A stretch of 64,000 nucleotides of DNA from Sanguinoderma infundibulare. Lineage: Eukaryota > Basidiomycota > Agaricomycetes > Polyporales > Polyporaceae. How positions within the stretch are numbered: position 1 is the stretch's first letter; each line of letters begins with the position of its first letter. The DNA is taken from NCBI GenBank assembly GCA_032821775.1, contig JAVLRN010000002.1, forward strand, positions 2,914,001 through 2,978,000, read 5' to 3'. Below, piece after piece: positions 23,581-34,862 of the stretch. A program made the translations under genes and the position numbers. The notes below the pieces were generated by a model that was given only the letters and a program-made list of their open reading frames with translations, was not told the origin of the DNA and searched no databases.

Positions 23581-24508
23581 GTAGAGTCTACACACGCTTT
23601 TGCAAGTGCGCGGTTTATTATACCGACCGCACTTGCAAGTGCGCGGCCCGCCGGTCCCGGTCCACTCCCTTCTCCTATCCCCTCTCCTCCGGCCCCTCCT
23701 CTAGTTTGTATTTATAGCCCTGCTATAAGCGCATCTTGTACATCTTTTCGGATACAATGGTAATTGATTAATTTTCACAAAAAAAAATGCTACCATCGAG
23801 ACACGAACCAACAACCACCAAACACTTTACTAACAACCCATTTTACCATTACACCACCAGTTCCTTATACCTGTTGGGGAGGACAATGTATATAACACAT
23901 ACTTACAGCCCCGATGCTCGCGCCCGCGCTGATGCAAGTGACTGCGCCGCCTGATTCAAGTGACAGCCCATCTGATGGAGGCGCCTCGCCCTGATGCCAA
24001 GCGTCTCGCCCCTGATGCAAGCGTCCTCCGGGAGTGTCCCAGAAGTGCGTGAAGTCCCAGTGGGGTCGTACTTGCAGATGACCCCAATATTTGCAAGTCC
24101 ATGGCAGTGCTCAGCCCTGGAAGGTATCTGATAGAGAACATATGCACAAAGAATTCATTCAACACTTTCCAGAGTGTGCAATTGCATCAGGGCGCCGCCA
24201 TCTGGGCATTGGGCGGAGATTCATGCTGGGTCGTCGCACTACATAGGGCAAATGATAGTATTACTCCCAAGGAGTATATAGACTAGTGGATTGGAGTACT
24301 GTTCGTGTTGCTGGGGGTTCGAACCCTGATTTTGCTGTTGTCTTTTCTTTCCCGACCCGACAATCGCGCACCTCCGACAATCGCGCGACGGTTGCCCCTG
24401 TCTACCCCGCGCGCCATCACCGCCCAGCCCCCTCCGGATCTTCCCGCGCACTTGCAAGTGCGGTCGGTATAATAAACCGCGCACTTGCAAAAGCCTGTGT
24501 AGACGGCT
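23581..24508. mobile_element. Non-autonomous DNA transposon (928 bp, hAT-like) with 61-bp terminal inverted repeats
   Basis: Positions 23586-23646 and 24444-24504 are inverted copies of 61 bp with one mismatch. Both ends are flanked by the 8-bp direct repeat CCGAGTTT (23573-23580 and 24509-24516), the target-duplication length of hAT elements. Each terminal repeat contains its own internal palindrome built around ACTTGCAAGT. The interior has no ORF resembling a transposase, so mobility would need a transposase supplied elsewhere. The outermost five bases at each end do not match, so exact termini are uncertain by a few bases. Confidence 0.85.
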
Positions 24509-24516
24509 CCGAGTTT

Positions 24517-24991
24517 ATTGTGTTCCTGCCGCGTTCCAAACAAAATCAGCATCAGATAATATACAGTCTGGCAAGGAGAACGGGAGTGCGCCGCATACAA
24601 GGACCACAGTGCGACCGAGAGTCCGTCAAAAGTGACAGGTCGGTCACCATGCGGAAATGGTGGACTACCCCCATCCAAGTAGAGTGTAGTCACCTGTTTT
24701 GGGGATCGAGACAACAGGGACAGGCTTGTGACATCCGTCGGGGTTGAGTACGAGGCCAGCCACCGAACCTGTTAGCGGCTCGTATGATATAATTGCGTAC
24801 ACACCATATAAAGGGGACTGCCTGAAACATAGGAAAACAGAACGCAAGACTTAACGTTCGCCCGGCAAATTCCATCCGTGAGGCTTGAGAGAATCATCAA
24901 CAGCGGAGCTGTAAACACTGCAACAGTCAGAGTCGGTCAATCTTTCGAAGTTTTAAAAAACCACGGACGACCCACAAGTTTGTTTCCCGTT
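24517..24991. other. Intergenic downstream of F-box E
   Basis: No gene recognised. It would contain the 3' UTR of the intact F-box gene on the minus strand. Confidence 0.45.
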
Positions 24992-26256
24992 TCAAAATTC
25001 CGTGACCTTGAGCAACCCTCGTGCGTGGAGCCCAGGCAAGGCCTTCTGCACCGTGCAGACGACCCCTTGCCAATGGTATGTCGTGCTCGTCCTCAGCTCG
25101 TGGCTTGGCGTGATGCGTAGAACGACTTTCTCCATGACGGGGAACTTGTCCGGCGTGATCTCTCTGTCTAACTCTTGCACCCGCCGATCGCTCAGGTGGC
25201 TCACAACAGACGGACCGTAGAGGTGCATCGTGACCTGGCGCAACGTCTTCGGCGCCCGAGAAAGCATGCCGCCTAGCACTGGCATATCCGTCGCACCGCT
25301 CGGCGGGAGGTACAGGCGGGTGTCCAAAGACTCGAGCTTCGGGCACGACCTGAGGTTGACTGCATCCCAGTCGCCTGTCAGATGAACTCGTCAGCATCAC
25401 CCGCTAGACAGTACCATACACAAAAAAAGGCAGATGTGAACAGACTGTAGAGAGGGTCCTCCCAATCCTCTCCTTCACACAGGAAATACCGCGCGCCGCC
25501 GTCAATGTTCAAGCTCGTCAGCTCCGCTCCCCCCCGCACGAGGAGCTTCCCGACCGCGTAGACGACATCGGCCGAGTCGCACCTCGCAAACAGGCTTTGC
25601 AGGCCGCCGCCGCCGCCAGGCTCCGAGTCTATGCTCTTCTCCAGCGCGTCGACGAACAAGAGCGTGCACTCGGGATCCGACGTTATCGGCAACCTAATTT
25701 TCTTGATCCTCAAACGGCGATGCAGGACCTTGGGGTCGGGCGGCACGTACGTCGTGAACTCCCCCTTGCTATGAGAAGCGCAGAGGTCGTCGATCGAAAA
25801 GAGGGAGAGGATGCGGAACAGGCCAGATATCGACGATCTGTGATGACCGTGCCGACTCCACGAGCCGAACGAGAGCGACTGGAGGTGGAACGGGCCCGGG
25901 GTGGAGCGAGAACCCGAATCCGAGTCCGAGGTAGTTTGGTGAGGGAGGTCATATACGAAGTACCCGAGGTCTAAGGATGAAAGGTGGGGCAAGAGCTGCA
26001 TGAGCGTCGCCACGACGAGGTGGTCGAAGGAGGTGATTCCGGAAACACGCAGGCGAGTTGAGAAGATGTGTTCGATGGCCACTGCGCGGAGACTGCGGCA
26101 CACGAAAGTGCACGCCCGCATTGTCGATTTCCACTTGTCGCGTTTGAAATAGGAAATTATCATGCAGAGCAGCTCGACAGGTAGGTCGCATAGTGTGCGA
26201 TACTTGCTCGAACGTGCGAGGGCGAGTCGGCTGTGGGGGTGGTTCGACGGAGACAT
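24992..26256 (-). CDS. F-box protein (intact paralogue E), 397 aa
   Basis: Two exons join in frame: 26256-25446 and 25374-24992, with a 71-bp GT-AG intron (25375-25445) at the position conserved in the broken copies. The start was chosen because Met-Ser-Pro-Ser-Asn recurs at the start of the paralogues. The F-box (K-Y-R-T-L-C-D-L-P-V-E-L-L-C-M-I-I-S-Y) is at about residues 18-60, followed by leucine-rich segments resembling degenerate LRRs. F-box proteins act as substrate receptors in SCF ubiquitin ligases through Skp1; that function is inferred from the family. Compared with paralogues B and D it lacks about 35 residues between S-F-D-H-L and L-M-Q-L-L-P, removed in frame. It is the only family member here with an unbroken reading frame. 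Confidence 0.82.
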
Positions 26257-26702
26257 GTTGCTGGCGCCCCGCCACTCGCCCGATCCGCGTTGATGTCGCG
26301 CCTCTGACACACTCGCCTCTCTGCCTAACGACAATGTTAATGTCAGCCGCAAAATAACTGCTATGACCACATGAGGATGTCTGTATACAGGCGGAAGATC
26401 TAAGTTACAAATGCACAACATCGACAAGTACAATCAGTCCAGACATAAGCTTAGTAAGGAGCGGCGCAAGCCGAGGGAGCAGCGGATGGTTCAGAACACC
26501 AGACATAGACGGAAGCGGCGGGAGCACGGGTAGAACATTGCAAAGTGGACGACGGCGATGAGGCGGTATCGAGGTATCGTAGCAGCATGATGAGCGTTAA
26601 GCATTGTCCTCTGAAAGCCTGAGATCGAGACCGAGGGAGAGATAAAGAGAGACGACAAAGGCGAAGGAATAAATATCGTGAAAAAGTCGGTCGACGCATG
26701 GA
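26257..26702. other. Intergenic between LIM gene 3' end and F-box E 5' end
   Basis: About 450 bp separating two minus-strand genes. It should hold the F-box promoter and the LIM gene 3' UTR. No further gene seen. Confidence 0.5.
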
Positions 26703-29700
26703 CTATATCTCGTTGCGGATCATGATACTGAAACAGTGTTCGCAGAACGGTTTCCCGTCTCGCTGGAAGAACGCCGGGTTCTCGAACGGGTTGCCGCAGC
26801 TCTAAAGACGCAAAGACATCGCCCGTCAGTTCGCAGTTCCGCGCAACAAGAAGCAGGAAGGACAAAACAACTCACCGCGCAAGTGAAGCACTCCCAGCAC
26901 CACTTCCCGCCCAGCGCCTCGACGGCCTGCATCCCGTCCCGGATGCTCTTCTTGCACTTCTTGCACTTGGGCATCCGCAAGCGCACGTGACACGCCTCGC
27001 AATACGGATGGCCCTTGTACACCGTGAACCCGACGTCGTCCTCCGCGCTCGCCGTGAACGCGCCGTCGCCCGCGAACGTGCGCGACGGCGCGCCCGGGTC
27101 CGCCGGCGGCAGGAACGGGTCGCCGCACTCGGCGCAGAAGAAGTGCTGCTCGTGGTACGTCCGCTTCCCGAGCTCGGGGTCGTCGAGCGTGATGAACCGC
27201 TCGTCGACGATCGTCGTCTGGCAGTGGTAGCACTTTGGCGCGAATTGCTGAAAACACCCACGCCCCATTCGTGATCAGCACAAGAAATAATCGCGATCGC
27301 GAAGCAGGAATGAAACGCACGTCATGGTAGTCCAGATGGCAATACGGCCGCCCGTCGTGCGCGTACGAGCTCAGGTTCTCCAGCAGCTCGTCGCACACGC
27401 AGCACCTGAAGCAGCCCGGGTGCCACCGCATGTCCATCGCGCTCACGATCCGCCCAATGATCGGTCCCCCGCACCCCCCACACACGAGCCCGTTCCGCTT
27501 CGCGGCCTCCATGCGCGGGTTCGACAGCGTCTCCTGGATCTTCCGCGTCTGCGGCTGATCTCTTCTTCGCGAGGAAGAAGAGGAAGGGTCGCCAGGAAGA
27601 GAGATCTGCGGGACGGGCGGACCGTCATCCACACCCCCGATGTTGATCGAGGGTAAGCCGCTAACATTGTCGTCGTCGTCCCCGAACGAGATGCGAGGGA
27701 GCGTCGGGGGCCCGTCTCCAGAGATGTTGATCACAGGCCCGTCCGCGTCGTCCTCGTCGCTATCGCCATCCGCACTCGCGGGGAACGAGATCTTCGGGAT
27801 CCGGGGCGTGCCCTGAGACGACGGGTTCGACGTGGGCATAGGCGGCTGGAAGCGCACGGGCGACTGCGAGCGAGCGGAGGAGAACGGCTTCGAGGGTGAC
27901 GGCGGCTGTGGCTGCGGGAACTGCTGCTTCGTAGGAGACGAAATCGACGACTGCCACTGCTTCGAAGGCGACGATATCGTCGGTTGCCACTGCGGTTTCG
28001 TGGGCGAAGGCGGCTCCTTGAACTGCTGTTGCTTCGCGGGAGAAGGCGGCCGATTGAAGCCCGACCCCCCAGAATTGGAAGAACCAGACGGACTGAACGC
28101 GCTCCTCTTCGGAGATGTGGGAGGTACGTCAACATGCGTCGGCGGCGCGGGGAAGTTCGACAAAGTGAAAATCGACCCTGCGTCGGACGGCGCTCGCTGA
28201 AGCTGGCCACCACTCGGAGAACGCAAGCCCGACTGTGCGTCTGGTGCGCTAGGCAAAGGTGAATGGAAGTTGACAGGGGAGCGCGACTTCGGTTGAGAGA
28301 ACGAAGACGGCGGTGGGCCGGGCGAGCGTCGCAGCGAAGGCGGGGGCGCGTCGTCGAGGTTCAGGTCCAGGGGCGCCTTGCGCGGCGAGCGGGGGAAGGG
28401 CGAGGTGACCACCCCCGTGGTTGCGTTGGGGCGCGTTGGTGAGGGCAACGCACGAGCCTGCATCTGCGCGAACGCGGATTGTGTGGTGGGGGGTGAAATG
28501 GGGTTCGGACTCGCGGGCGCGCGGGGAAGCGGAGGTAGCGCCGCTGGCCAGCTGTTCTGTTGCGGTTGAAGTTGCGGCTGGGTTCGAGGCTGAGTCGGCG
28601 GTTGTGGCATAGGTCGCGACGCGCTTGTGCTGGACAGCGATTGCGAGTGTCCATGGATTGGACGAATCGGCGACGGTGAAGTGGACCGAAGCGACGTCGC
28701 AGCCATGCGGAGCGCGATGCTTGTTTCGTCTTGGCCACCAAAGTTTGGTGAGGGCGGTCCTGGCGACGGCAGCTCGCGACGCGCCCGGGGGGTCGCGTCA
28801 TTCGCGGGTGGCTGAGGATTGCTTCGCGAAGGGAGATCAAGAATACCGAACTGCGGACTTGGAGAACGTTGCGACGAACGAGTATGGCGCTCGAGCAGGG
28901 CATTCGTCAGCTCTTCGTCATCCGAGCTGATTGGTGATTCCGAAACGTGCTGCCCGACCAGAGAGTTCGGCGAAGACGGTTGCGGAGGAGGAGGATAGCT
29001 AGGAGCAGCGGACGGAAGCGGAAGCGTACGCGAACGTTCGCGTCCGGCAAAGCGAGACACAGGAGGCGTGTTATTGGTACTAGGAGCAACAACAGAGCGC
29101 GGGGGAGGTTGGGGAGGTTGACTTGTTGCCTGCTGCGAGGAAGGCGGATTCTGCAGCTGTTTATGGGGTGGCAATGTCCCGGTGCGCGCAAGCCGGTCTC
29201 GAGACGCAGTCGCAGGAGTACTTGCCGGGCCGGGGGAGGGCAAGGGACGCGCGACGCCAGAGACAGTGCTTCTCCTTTCGATTTGGGTTTGCACCTGAGG
29301 AGGCTGGGTGGGACTCACAATGACGGAACCTCCGGGCTTGGGCAACGCACGTTTCCACAATGGAACAAACTTCTGTCCGGGAGCGGCGAGTGGCTCAAAG
29401 GCGTGTTGATCGACAGACTGAGATGTAGCCGGAGCAGGTGCAGGGAGAGCTCGTTTTGGGGGACTCTGAGGAGTAACCAAGCTTGGACTCTGGTTCTGGG
29501 TGGATGCCAAGTCGAATGAACCGGCGGAGCGAGGGAGGGGCAGCGGACGAGGGGGGCTTGTAGATGCAGAAGAGAATGCACTTGGAGTCGGTGATGGATC
29601 TTGGCCGGACGGGATGCGAGTGACTAGGTTCGGTCGAGAGTGTGGGGGAAACGCGTTGGGAACGGAATGGGTGGGACGATGTGCAGGCACGAACGGACCG

Positions 29701-30191
29701 GGTGACGGGGTTGGCTGCGGGGTCGGAACGGTGCCGTTTGGCGGTGGTGGGGGAAGACCGCGAGGGGATGGGAGCGGTCGTCTCGCAGACTGTGGCGTGC
29801 CAGTATGAGGTGAGGCTGGGGAGACCGGGGAGGGATACGGATTACTGGGAGGGTGCTGATTATAAGGCTGAGAAGGAGGCTGAGGAGAAGGGGGAGGGCG
29901 GGGATGATATTGAAGATGCTGCTGGTGTGGGAGAGGGGCGGTCATTGGACCTGCTGATTGACCAGGCGAATACGGCACGGGGTTGATCCTAGACGGAGGA
30001 CGCTGGGGGGGAGGAAGTGGAGAGTAGGGGTGAGACTGTTGTTGTTGAGGGAGCTGGTTGTAGGATGGCTGCTGATAGTATTGGGGTTGCATCCTGGGGT
30101 CATACGCTTGAGATGGTTGGGGTTGTGAAGGGGACGGAGGATAACCATAAGTTGCTTGCGGTTGATACGACGAGTAACCTGGTTGTGCCAT
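26703..30191 (-). CDS. Three-LIM-domain protein with a long proline-rich N-terminus (paxillin-like), about 1113 aa
   Basis: Three exons hold frame: 30191-27321, 27247-26876, 26801-26703, all with GT-AG introns. The first 900 residues are low-complexity: Pro, Ser and Gln with many S-P and P-x-x-P sites, suited to SH3 binding and phosphorylation. LIM1 (about 905-957) starts C-G-G-C and ends C-H-L-D-Y-H-D at the first intron. LIM2 (about 962-1043) begins C-Y-H-C and has a long loop between zinc modules. LIM3 (about 1050-1107) begins C-K-K-C and ends C-E-H-C-F. LIM modules bind zinc and mediate protein-protein contacts. Fungal paxillin-like proteins act at sites of polarised growth and the contractile ring; that role is inferred. 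A Rho-GAP of the LIM type is excluded because no GAP domain follows. Confidence 0.88.
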
Positions 30192-30674
30192 GCTGCGAGG
30201 GTGCGCCTTGGGACATGAATGGAGTAAAAGACTGGGAATGCTTTCGGACTCACTTGAGACGATCTACTGCTCGCTGCTCAGACCAAACACTCCTTCCGCG
30301 TTCTCGATAATCCACCAGGCCAGGATCTGGGCCTAACAATTCCAGAGTTGATCGCAGTTCGGTAGGGCCAGCTTTACCCACGAAAATCGCTGTCAAAAAG
30401 CCGTTCTTGCTTGGGGATGCGGCAGGAGAAATGAGGAAGCTTTGCAGCTTGGTTGGAGCAGAGACGCGAGAGTCGACCAAGTCCGGGACCCTGATCGGCG
30501 CGGCAATTGCCGGACCCGTTCCCTCTGACTGCCCTCTTCGCGGCCCACGTCTCAGAGACTGCAGTGGCAGCTGGCCTAGTCCAGACACCATCCGGCCAGG
30601 CTTTGCCATCATCTAGTCTGTACAAGAATGCTCCTTTCGCCTTCCGAACCCAACGTATATAAATGACAACGATC
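30192..30674. other. Upstream region of the LIM gene
   Basis: Likely promoter of the minus-strand LIM gene. A 120-codon minus-strand ORF (30250-30612) has no recognised motif and is probably chance. Confidence 0.4.
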
Positions 30675-31043
30675 GTTTCCAAAGCTCGAGTCCCTATGCA
30701 TCCACATCTACGTATACTTCCGTGCGTCAGGCGACAAATCGCAGCCTCACTGGGGCGGGCATGTTCTCCCAAGCATCGGCGACACTACGCAAGATCGAGA
30801 TATATGTGTTGGACCTCCCTCGCATGACGACGGTGAACGATCGGCAGGTGCTGCGCCTGCACTCTAGAGTTCGAGGAGGTGATCGCCACAGCGAAGTTCC
30901 CCGCGGTGGAGGAGGCCATCGTGTAGATTACGTCCTTCGGCGATCTGAAGGAGAAGCACAGCTGGCAAGACGTTGTGGTTGATGTACAGAAGGCTTTGCC
31001 CGGCTGGCATTCGGGAGGATTGCTCAAAGTTCGACCGTACTGA
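30675..31043 (+). pseudogene. F-box protein C-terminal fragment (paralogue F)
   Basis: The K-L-E-S-L...I-Y-F-R-A-S segment and the A-G-M-F-S-Q-A-S-A-T-L-R-K-I-E block match the second exon of the F-box family. The frame shifts near 30860, and a TAG at 30924 replaces the Gln/Arg position seen in relatives. The text ends G-G-L-L-K-V-R-P-Y before a TGA, like the other copies. The whole first exon, including the F-box, is absent. Confidence 0.75.
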
Positions 31044-31426
31044 GATGGTTGCGGATGGAGTGCATCCACTAGCCGTGGACGACAATGTCCCCGGGCCCGA
31101 GGATTCGTATACATTGACTTCATGTACTTCGTCTACTACAACATGGGGGTGTAATCCATCGACAGATGATGTACCACTTCAGTATGGGAATCGTTCAGCG
31201 TACATACGTATCGGATACAGCGGCAAGCGTGCGAGTACAGACGCGACAGATGAAGCGGAGCGGCGGTGGAAGCGAATGGGTAAGCAAAACTTTTGTAACG
31301 AGTCATAGACATTGGTGGCCCCGGAGCAGAGCTGTGATAAGCTATGACAAATTCACAGTCATGTGTGCATGGACCGCCGGGCTCTCTTTCCATCGTCGCA
31401 GCCTGTAGCGGGTTGGGTGACGCCGC
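31044..31426. other. Intergenic, no gene seen
   Basis: Holds the 3' side of the following minus-strand gene. No structured element found. Confidence 0.45.
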
Positions 31427-34287
31427 TCATACGACCTCGTGGCCCTCCGGGAAAGCCTGCAGAGGAACGTCCACGCCCACGCCCACGCCCACGCCCTTAT
31501 ACGACGTCGGATCCACAGTCCCACTAGGGTACCGCGTCTGTCTCCGCCGGGGCCCCAGCAGCGTCGCCGCCCTCGTCGAGACTGAACGCGAGACCGAGCG
31601 CGAGAACGACCGGAACCGCCTGCCCACCGAGACCGGCGCGCGCCGCACCAGCTTGCGCATCCGCTGCATCTTCTTCGCGAGCGAGTTGATGCTCGGCTGC
31701 GACTTCCAGTCGCTGTTGTGGATGATCGCGACGAGGAGGAGGATGGAGATGCCGGCGACGGCACTGGCGGCGATGCGCGTCACGCCGCTCGTGTCATGCG
31801 CACACACCCAGAACATGGCGATGAAGAACGTGATGATCCTGTGGAAGAATTAGGAGGGATAGCTCAGATCGTGCACGCAGGGAGGGTCGAGGTGCTACGT
31901 TCGACGACTCACCCCCAAAGGAAGAACGCGCTAGGGATGCTGAAGATGACCGCCAGTTTCTCGATGCCGCCTTTGGAAAGCGCACGCTCGCACAAGTATG
32001 CGGCCTAAGAGATGTCAAATAACAGTGAACTTGGCGCGACTTGGGGAACAGGTGGAGGAAAAGCGAGCGTACCGCATGATCTGCGTGTTTGTGAGTACTC
32101 CGCCGATGTTGTGACTCGAGGATGGTGCAAGCGACGATGTTTCCGATGCTCAGAAACGTGGAGATGTAGCTAACTATCTGCCCCATTGACCGGTGTGGTA
32201 TAGCCTGGCCGTTTTGGTCGACGCTCTGGATAGCAAGGAACCCGACGTTCGCAGAGAGGATGATCGTAGCCTGTAGCCAAGTCGTATCGGATTAATGGCA
32301 AATTGTTTTCTAATTGGAGGACTTACTGGAGTGATAGAGGCCAGCCAGTCCGCCTGGAGCTCGGTGATGAAGGTGCACCAGTGATCATAGTTGACCTTGT
32401 TGTCGACCCACACTTTGCTTAGCCGGTCATAATAGAGGTGGGGTGTCAAGAAGAAGAGCCACGAAAATGCCTTGAAAAGGATCGAGCGATCCTTGTGCTC
32501 CTCCTCGTACACGCTTCGGTCAGAGTCAAGCTGAGCATAGGGCTCTCCGTGGAAACGGAGCAACTTCTCCCGCACTATGAATAAATCTGATGAGTATCAC
32601 GGATAGAGTCCAGGAAGACGGGGAGGTGACTTGCACAATGTGATATGCAGTCGGGCTATATCGTCGTCAGTTGATAGTCTGACAGGCAGTAGAGGGAGAA
32701 ATCACGCACCAATAACAACCATATTCTCCGGACGGGCACATTGTCCTGCAGCTATCATTGGAAGACGGCACTCAACGATCAATTACCAAGATTTCCTAGT
32801 AGTCGCTTACGGGGTATCTCAATCTCCTTTAGGACTTGGATCAGACGATGCGCATCCATCACACTATATGGAGCTGTAGACGATTTTGACGTTTGCTTGT
32901 CTGATACAACAAGGAGGGCAGGTTACATTTGCATGTAGGACCACCACAAAGGCCAGTTGCTTACCGAACATTAGGTATGAGAGGTTACTTCGCAGATAGG
33001 CGACGGTCTCTGCATTCAGGCCTCGACCATGTGGAAACATATAGAAGTGCTCCCTGAAGAAGGTATTAATGCTTGCACCTTCCTGAAACGTCGGTGAGTT
33101 CTTATAACCAACACGTGTTTGAGGGAACCATACCTGAAGGACATCGAGAAAGATACCAATAACTCATCCTAGCGCCATATCCTAATCAATCGGATGAAAG
33201 ATGTCAATAGTGACCTTTCGTTCAAGTTCACGATCGATAGCCTCACTGAGGTGTTCCCTTGAAATCACTCTGAAATCGGCACCATCGCAGACGAAGGTAG
33301 AATCAACGTCATGTAGCCAAAACGCCTCCTCCTTCGCCTTGTCCACAACATAGTAGCACCCAAGCTTGTCACCGGGTGTTGCGTTCTCTTCATCGTCATC
33401 CGTCAAATCGACGCCAAACTCGAGGTCGTCAAGTGATAAACTAGGATGGGAGGCCAGCACTATGCGGATCTTCGCGACTGCTCGCTCGATGGCTTCAAGG
33501 TCTGCTTCATCGTACAGCCATACATTCGTGTAGAAGTTCTGTGAAGAGCGACAGTGTAAGTTTACAATTCTGAGGCACAGATGGATAATGACATGCCTCG
33601 GAACGGAAATATACCGACCCCTCTGGATGCTCGTGTGGCTTCCAACCCATCGTTCCGAGAGTGTCTGCTCTAAGGAAGGACTACGGTTAAGTGATCGTCG
33701 GTCGAGGACGACGAAAGCGGTGTGAAGACTAACCTGAATTCTAACCCATTGATAGGAGGGATTGTTTCGATTGGCTCTATTTTGTTGAAGTTGCTAATGC
33801 GAGGATCAGTCTGAGGATGAGGGCACCACCAACGGATGACGTACAGTGTCTCTCGGCGCGAATACCTCATACCTGCGACCATGGATACAGGACTCGGCGC
33901 GAGCCATACCTCTCCATGCTTGCGTACTGGGGCTGGGGCCGCGGCGATCGACTCGGGTTCGGCCACTATTTCACCACCCAGGAAGGTGACGGGAGGATCG
34001 CCACAGGCCGGTGAAGTCGTGCGAGTGCCAGAGAGTGTCACAGAAGAGGCTGTCGACGCTGAAGACTCTGGGCGTTGTGTATCGAGACTCGGGCTTGCTA
34101 GGAGGCTGTCGTCCTGGGCGGGCAAAGGGGATGGGGAGCGGGTCGGGGCGGGAGATGGGGAGCTTCTTCGTATTTGAGGCGGCATGGTGTCATTTTCTCG
34201 GACGCCGATATTGATGGCGCCTAGAGTCGAAAGGTGGATATCTGGATGGGCATCGAGGGGGGCGGGGTGAGCTGCGAGCACAGACAT
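31427..34287 (-). CDS. Multi-exon membrane protein of a basidiomycete-expanded family (copy 1)
   Basis: Exons are read right to left. A disordered Ser/Pro-rich N-terminus (34287-33845) leads to a short exon (33793-33735). A G-W-K-P-H-E-H-P-E-G-S-V-Y-F segment follows (near 33660), resembling a WW-like fold, then N-V-W-L-Y-D and L-G-C-Y-Y-V...F-W-L-H-D near 33340. Next come M-F-P-H-G-R (near 33040), R-F-H-G-E-P-Y-A-Q-L-D-S-D-R-S-V-Y-E (near 32540) and K-V-W-V-D (near 32410). The C-terminal third has about four hydrophobic helices (A-N-V-G-F-L-A-I-Q, I-V-S-Y-I-S-T-F-L-S-I-G-N-I-V-A, S-I-P-S-A-F-F-L-W, A-G-I-S-I-L-L-L-V-A-I-I). The tail is basic and ends in a V-G repeat made by a CCCACG hexamer array near 31470-31495. 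One intron appears to use a GC donor (near 33600). Function unknown; I recognise the architecture as common in agaricomycetes. Confidence 0.78.
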
Positions 34288-34862
34288 GTCGTCTTGGAGA
34301 GGTGCGGGCGCGGGGGAGAGAATTCATGTAGGCGGATATCACATCGAATAAAAGCATGACTGGCATCCTAGGACAGCCTCGGACACGAGGCTTGCCACTC
34401 GAAGCCAGCTCTCCGGAGTCTGACCGGCTTATGGAGCTTAAACGCGGCTTATCTTCTCAGGTCATCGCCCGGGGCTGTCAGACGCTGTGATGTAAGCGAA
34501 GTTGAAGGAAAAGACAGAACAAATCTGGAAATCCTGCAGCCTGCGAGTTATTGTCGAATAGTGAATGTAGGCAATACGATGTGCGGTCTGCAGCTGTGGG
34601 TGGGGAAGTAGTTGGCAAGTCGACAAGCTCTCCAGACAACCCCCCCGCCCTCCGCCGCATTATGTAATCACCGTCTTGGCGCATGCGCGCGCGGTGCACA
34701 ACGTCTTCCCCGCATGTTATTGAAAGCCCGACAATCCTTGGAGCATGAATAAGGATACAGGTATACAATTTATTCGACTAGAGTCCACAAGTCCAGCCGT
34801 GGCAGCCAACTGAGATACGTCGTGCACTACAAACGTACGCCTCTACTCATAGACTTGAAATA
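34288..34862. other. Intergenic between the tandem membrane-protein genes
   Basis: Promoter of copy 1 and 3' region of copy 2, both on the minus strand. No other feature seen. Confidence 0.5.

Noticed and set aside
24284..24326. Second pair of box A/B matches on the plus strand inside the hAT-like element
   Set aside because: The boxes are only 32 nt apart, too close for a tRNA gene, and no acceptor stem or terminator follows.
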